This document shows positions 5,424 to 5,591 of a stretch of DNA of 5,591 bases, one piece after another. A program made the translations under genes and the position numbers. The stretch comes from Candidatus Falkowiibacteriota bacterium (GTDB taxonomy: Bacteria > Patescibacteriota > Patescibacteriia > Patescibacteriales > UBA12075): NCBI GenBank assembly GCA_030600505.1, contig JAUVLY010000061.1:1-5591 (forward strand), written 5' to 3'. The notes beneath the pieces are model-generated. The model ran no database searches and was not told the origin of the DNA. It saw only the letters and a program-made list of their open reading frames with translations. Positions within the stretch are counted from its first letter, which is position 1; each line of letters begins with the position of its first letter.

Positions 5424-5591
5424 TTAGAATATAAGTAATCCTAAATACCAATTTAAAACAAAGTCTCCCCAAAAGAGGATAATAATAGTCGCTGTGGACA
5501 AAAATATGCCCATCGGTACCATGGAGCCCCACTTCTTTTTGCCGGTTATTAATAAACCAATTGCTACAATTGAACCAATAATATATGCTAA
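5424..5591 (-). CDS. pilD: Prepilin peptidase (type IV leader peptidase), C-terminal 55 residues only
   Basis: This is the open 3' end of a gene that enters from the right edge of the window. It encodes two hydrophobic segments (LAYIIGSIVAIGLLI and IFLSTATIIILFWGDFVLNWYL) joined by a basic loop, TGKKKWGSMVPMG. The pattern 'K-K-G-PFGP-FL' plus a last helix with W/G-D and W-Y-L near the end is how bacterial PilD/GspO prepilin peptidases finish. Here the usual 'PFGP' reads 'VPMG'. These membrane aspartyl proteases cut the leader of type IV prepilins and N-methylate the new N-terminus in many bacteria. Both catalytic aspartates lie upstream, outside the window, so activity cannot be judged. The TAA is followed at once by the ATG of the GW-repeat gene. 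The four prepilins downstream are natural substrates, which supports the call. Confidence 0.8.
   Translation of the reverse strand, partial: LAYIIGSIVAIGLLITGKKKWGSMVPMGIFLSTATIIILFWGDFVLNWYLGLLIF

Noticed and set aside
1..5591. Alternative genetic code (TGA as Gly) of some CPR groups
   Set aside because: Every real gene reads through without an in-frame TGA, so there is no sign of recoding.

Overview
All genes in this window lie on the minus strand, so it reads from right to left. The likely source is a member of the Candidatus Patescibacteria (CPR), probably a Parcubacteria-type lineage. This is inferred from four things: the style of the minor pilins (for example a PilV-like protein with 'LAQEGLELVRNQRDNNWL'), a LigA whose N-terminal Ia domain reads 'ISQEASDSLKNEL', a large Gly-Trp/aromatic repeat surface protein, and a moderately AT-rich genome with few Shine-Dalgarno sites. 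No rRNA or other marker in the window confirms it. Stops are TAA or TAG, and no in-frame TGA was seen in the real genes, so the standard code fits.

Right end to position 1256 is a type IV pilus (T4P) or pseudopilus assembly block. It begins with the last 55 residues of a prepilin peptidase (pilD-like, 5424-5591). Directly after it, with no gap, comes a 639-residue membrane-anchored, cysteine-rich protein (3504-5423). That protein has eight repeats of the form GxAW-x(4-10)-GW[IL]SFNC, followed by an Fn3-like and a PKD-like region. A 100-bp spacer (3404-3503) holds a degenerate heptamer tandem repeat, a TATAAT box and a strong hairpin. Then come four tightly packed minor pilin genes: GspH/FimT-like (2804-3403), PilV/GspI-like (2257-2802), PilW/GspJ-like (1704-2270) and PilX/GspK-like (1256-1711). 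They are separated by 1 bp or overlap by 14 and 8 bp. The set matches the H-I-J-K tip complex of type II secretion and T4P systems. PilD would cut the leaders. The four minor pilins would form the initiating tip, and the repeat protein sits where a PilY1-type tip adhesin would be expected, although it resembles PilY1 in no other way I can see.

Positions 1172-1255 hold a probable terminator for the pilin genes and a candidate promoter for the next gene. Positions 1-1171 are the first 390 codons of an NAD-dependent DNA ligase (ligA). It is read in frame through a 71-bp GC-rich palindromic element, which adds about 20 Pro/Arg/Gly-rich residues just before the catalytic KLDG motif.

The most interesting points are: (1) the GW-repeat protein as a possible PilY1 analogue; (2) the palindromic repeat that appears domesticated as coding sequence inside an essential enzyme; (3) two mutually exclusive hairpins at the GTG start of the first minor pilin gene, one of which buries the start codon.
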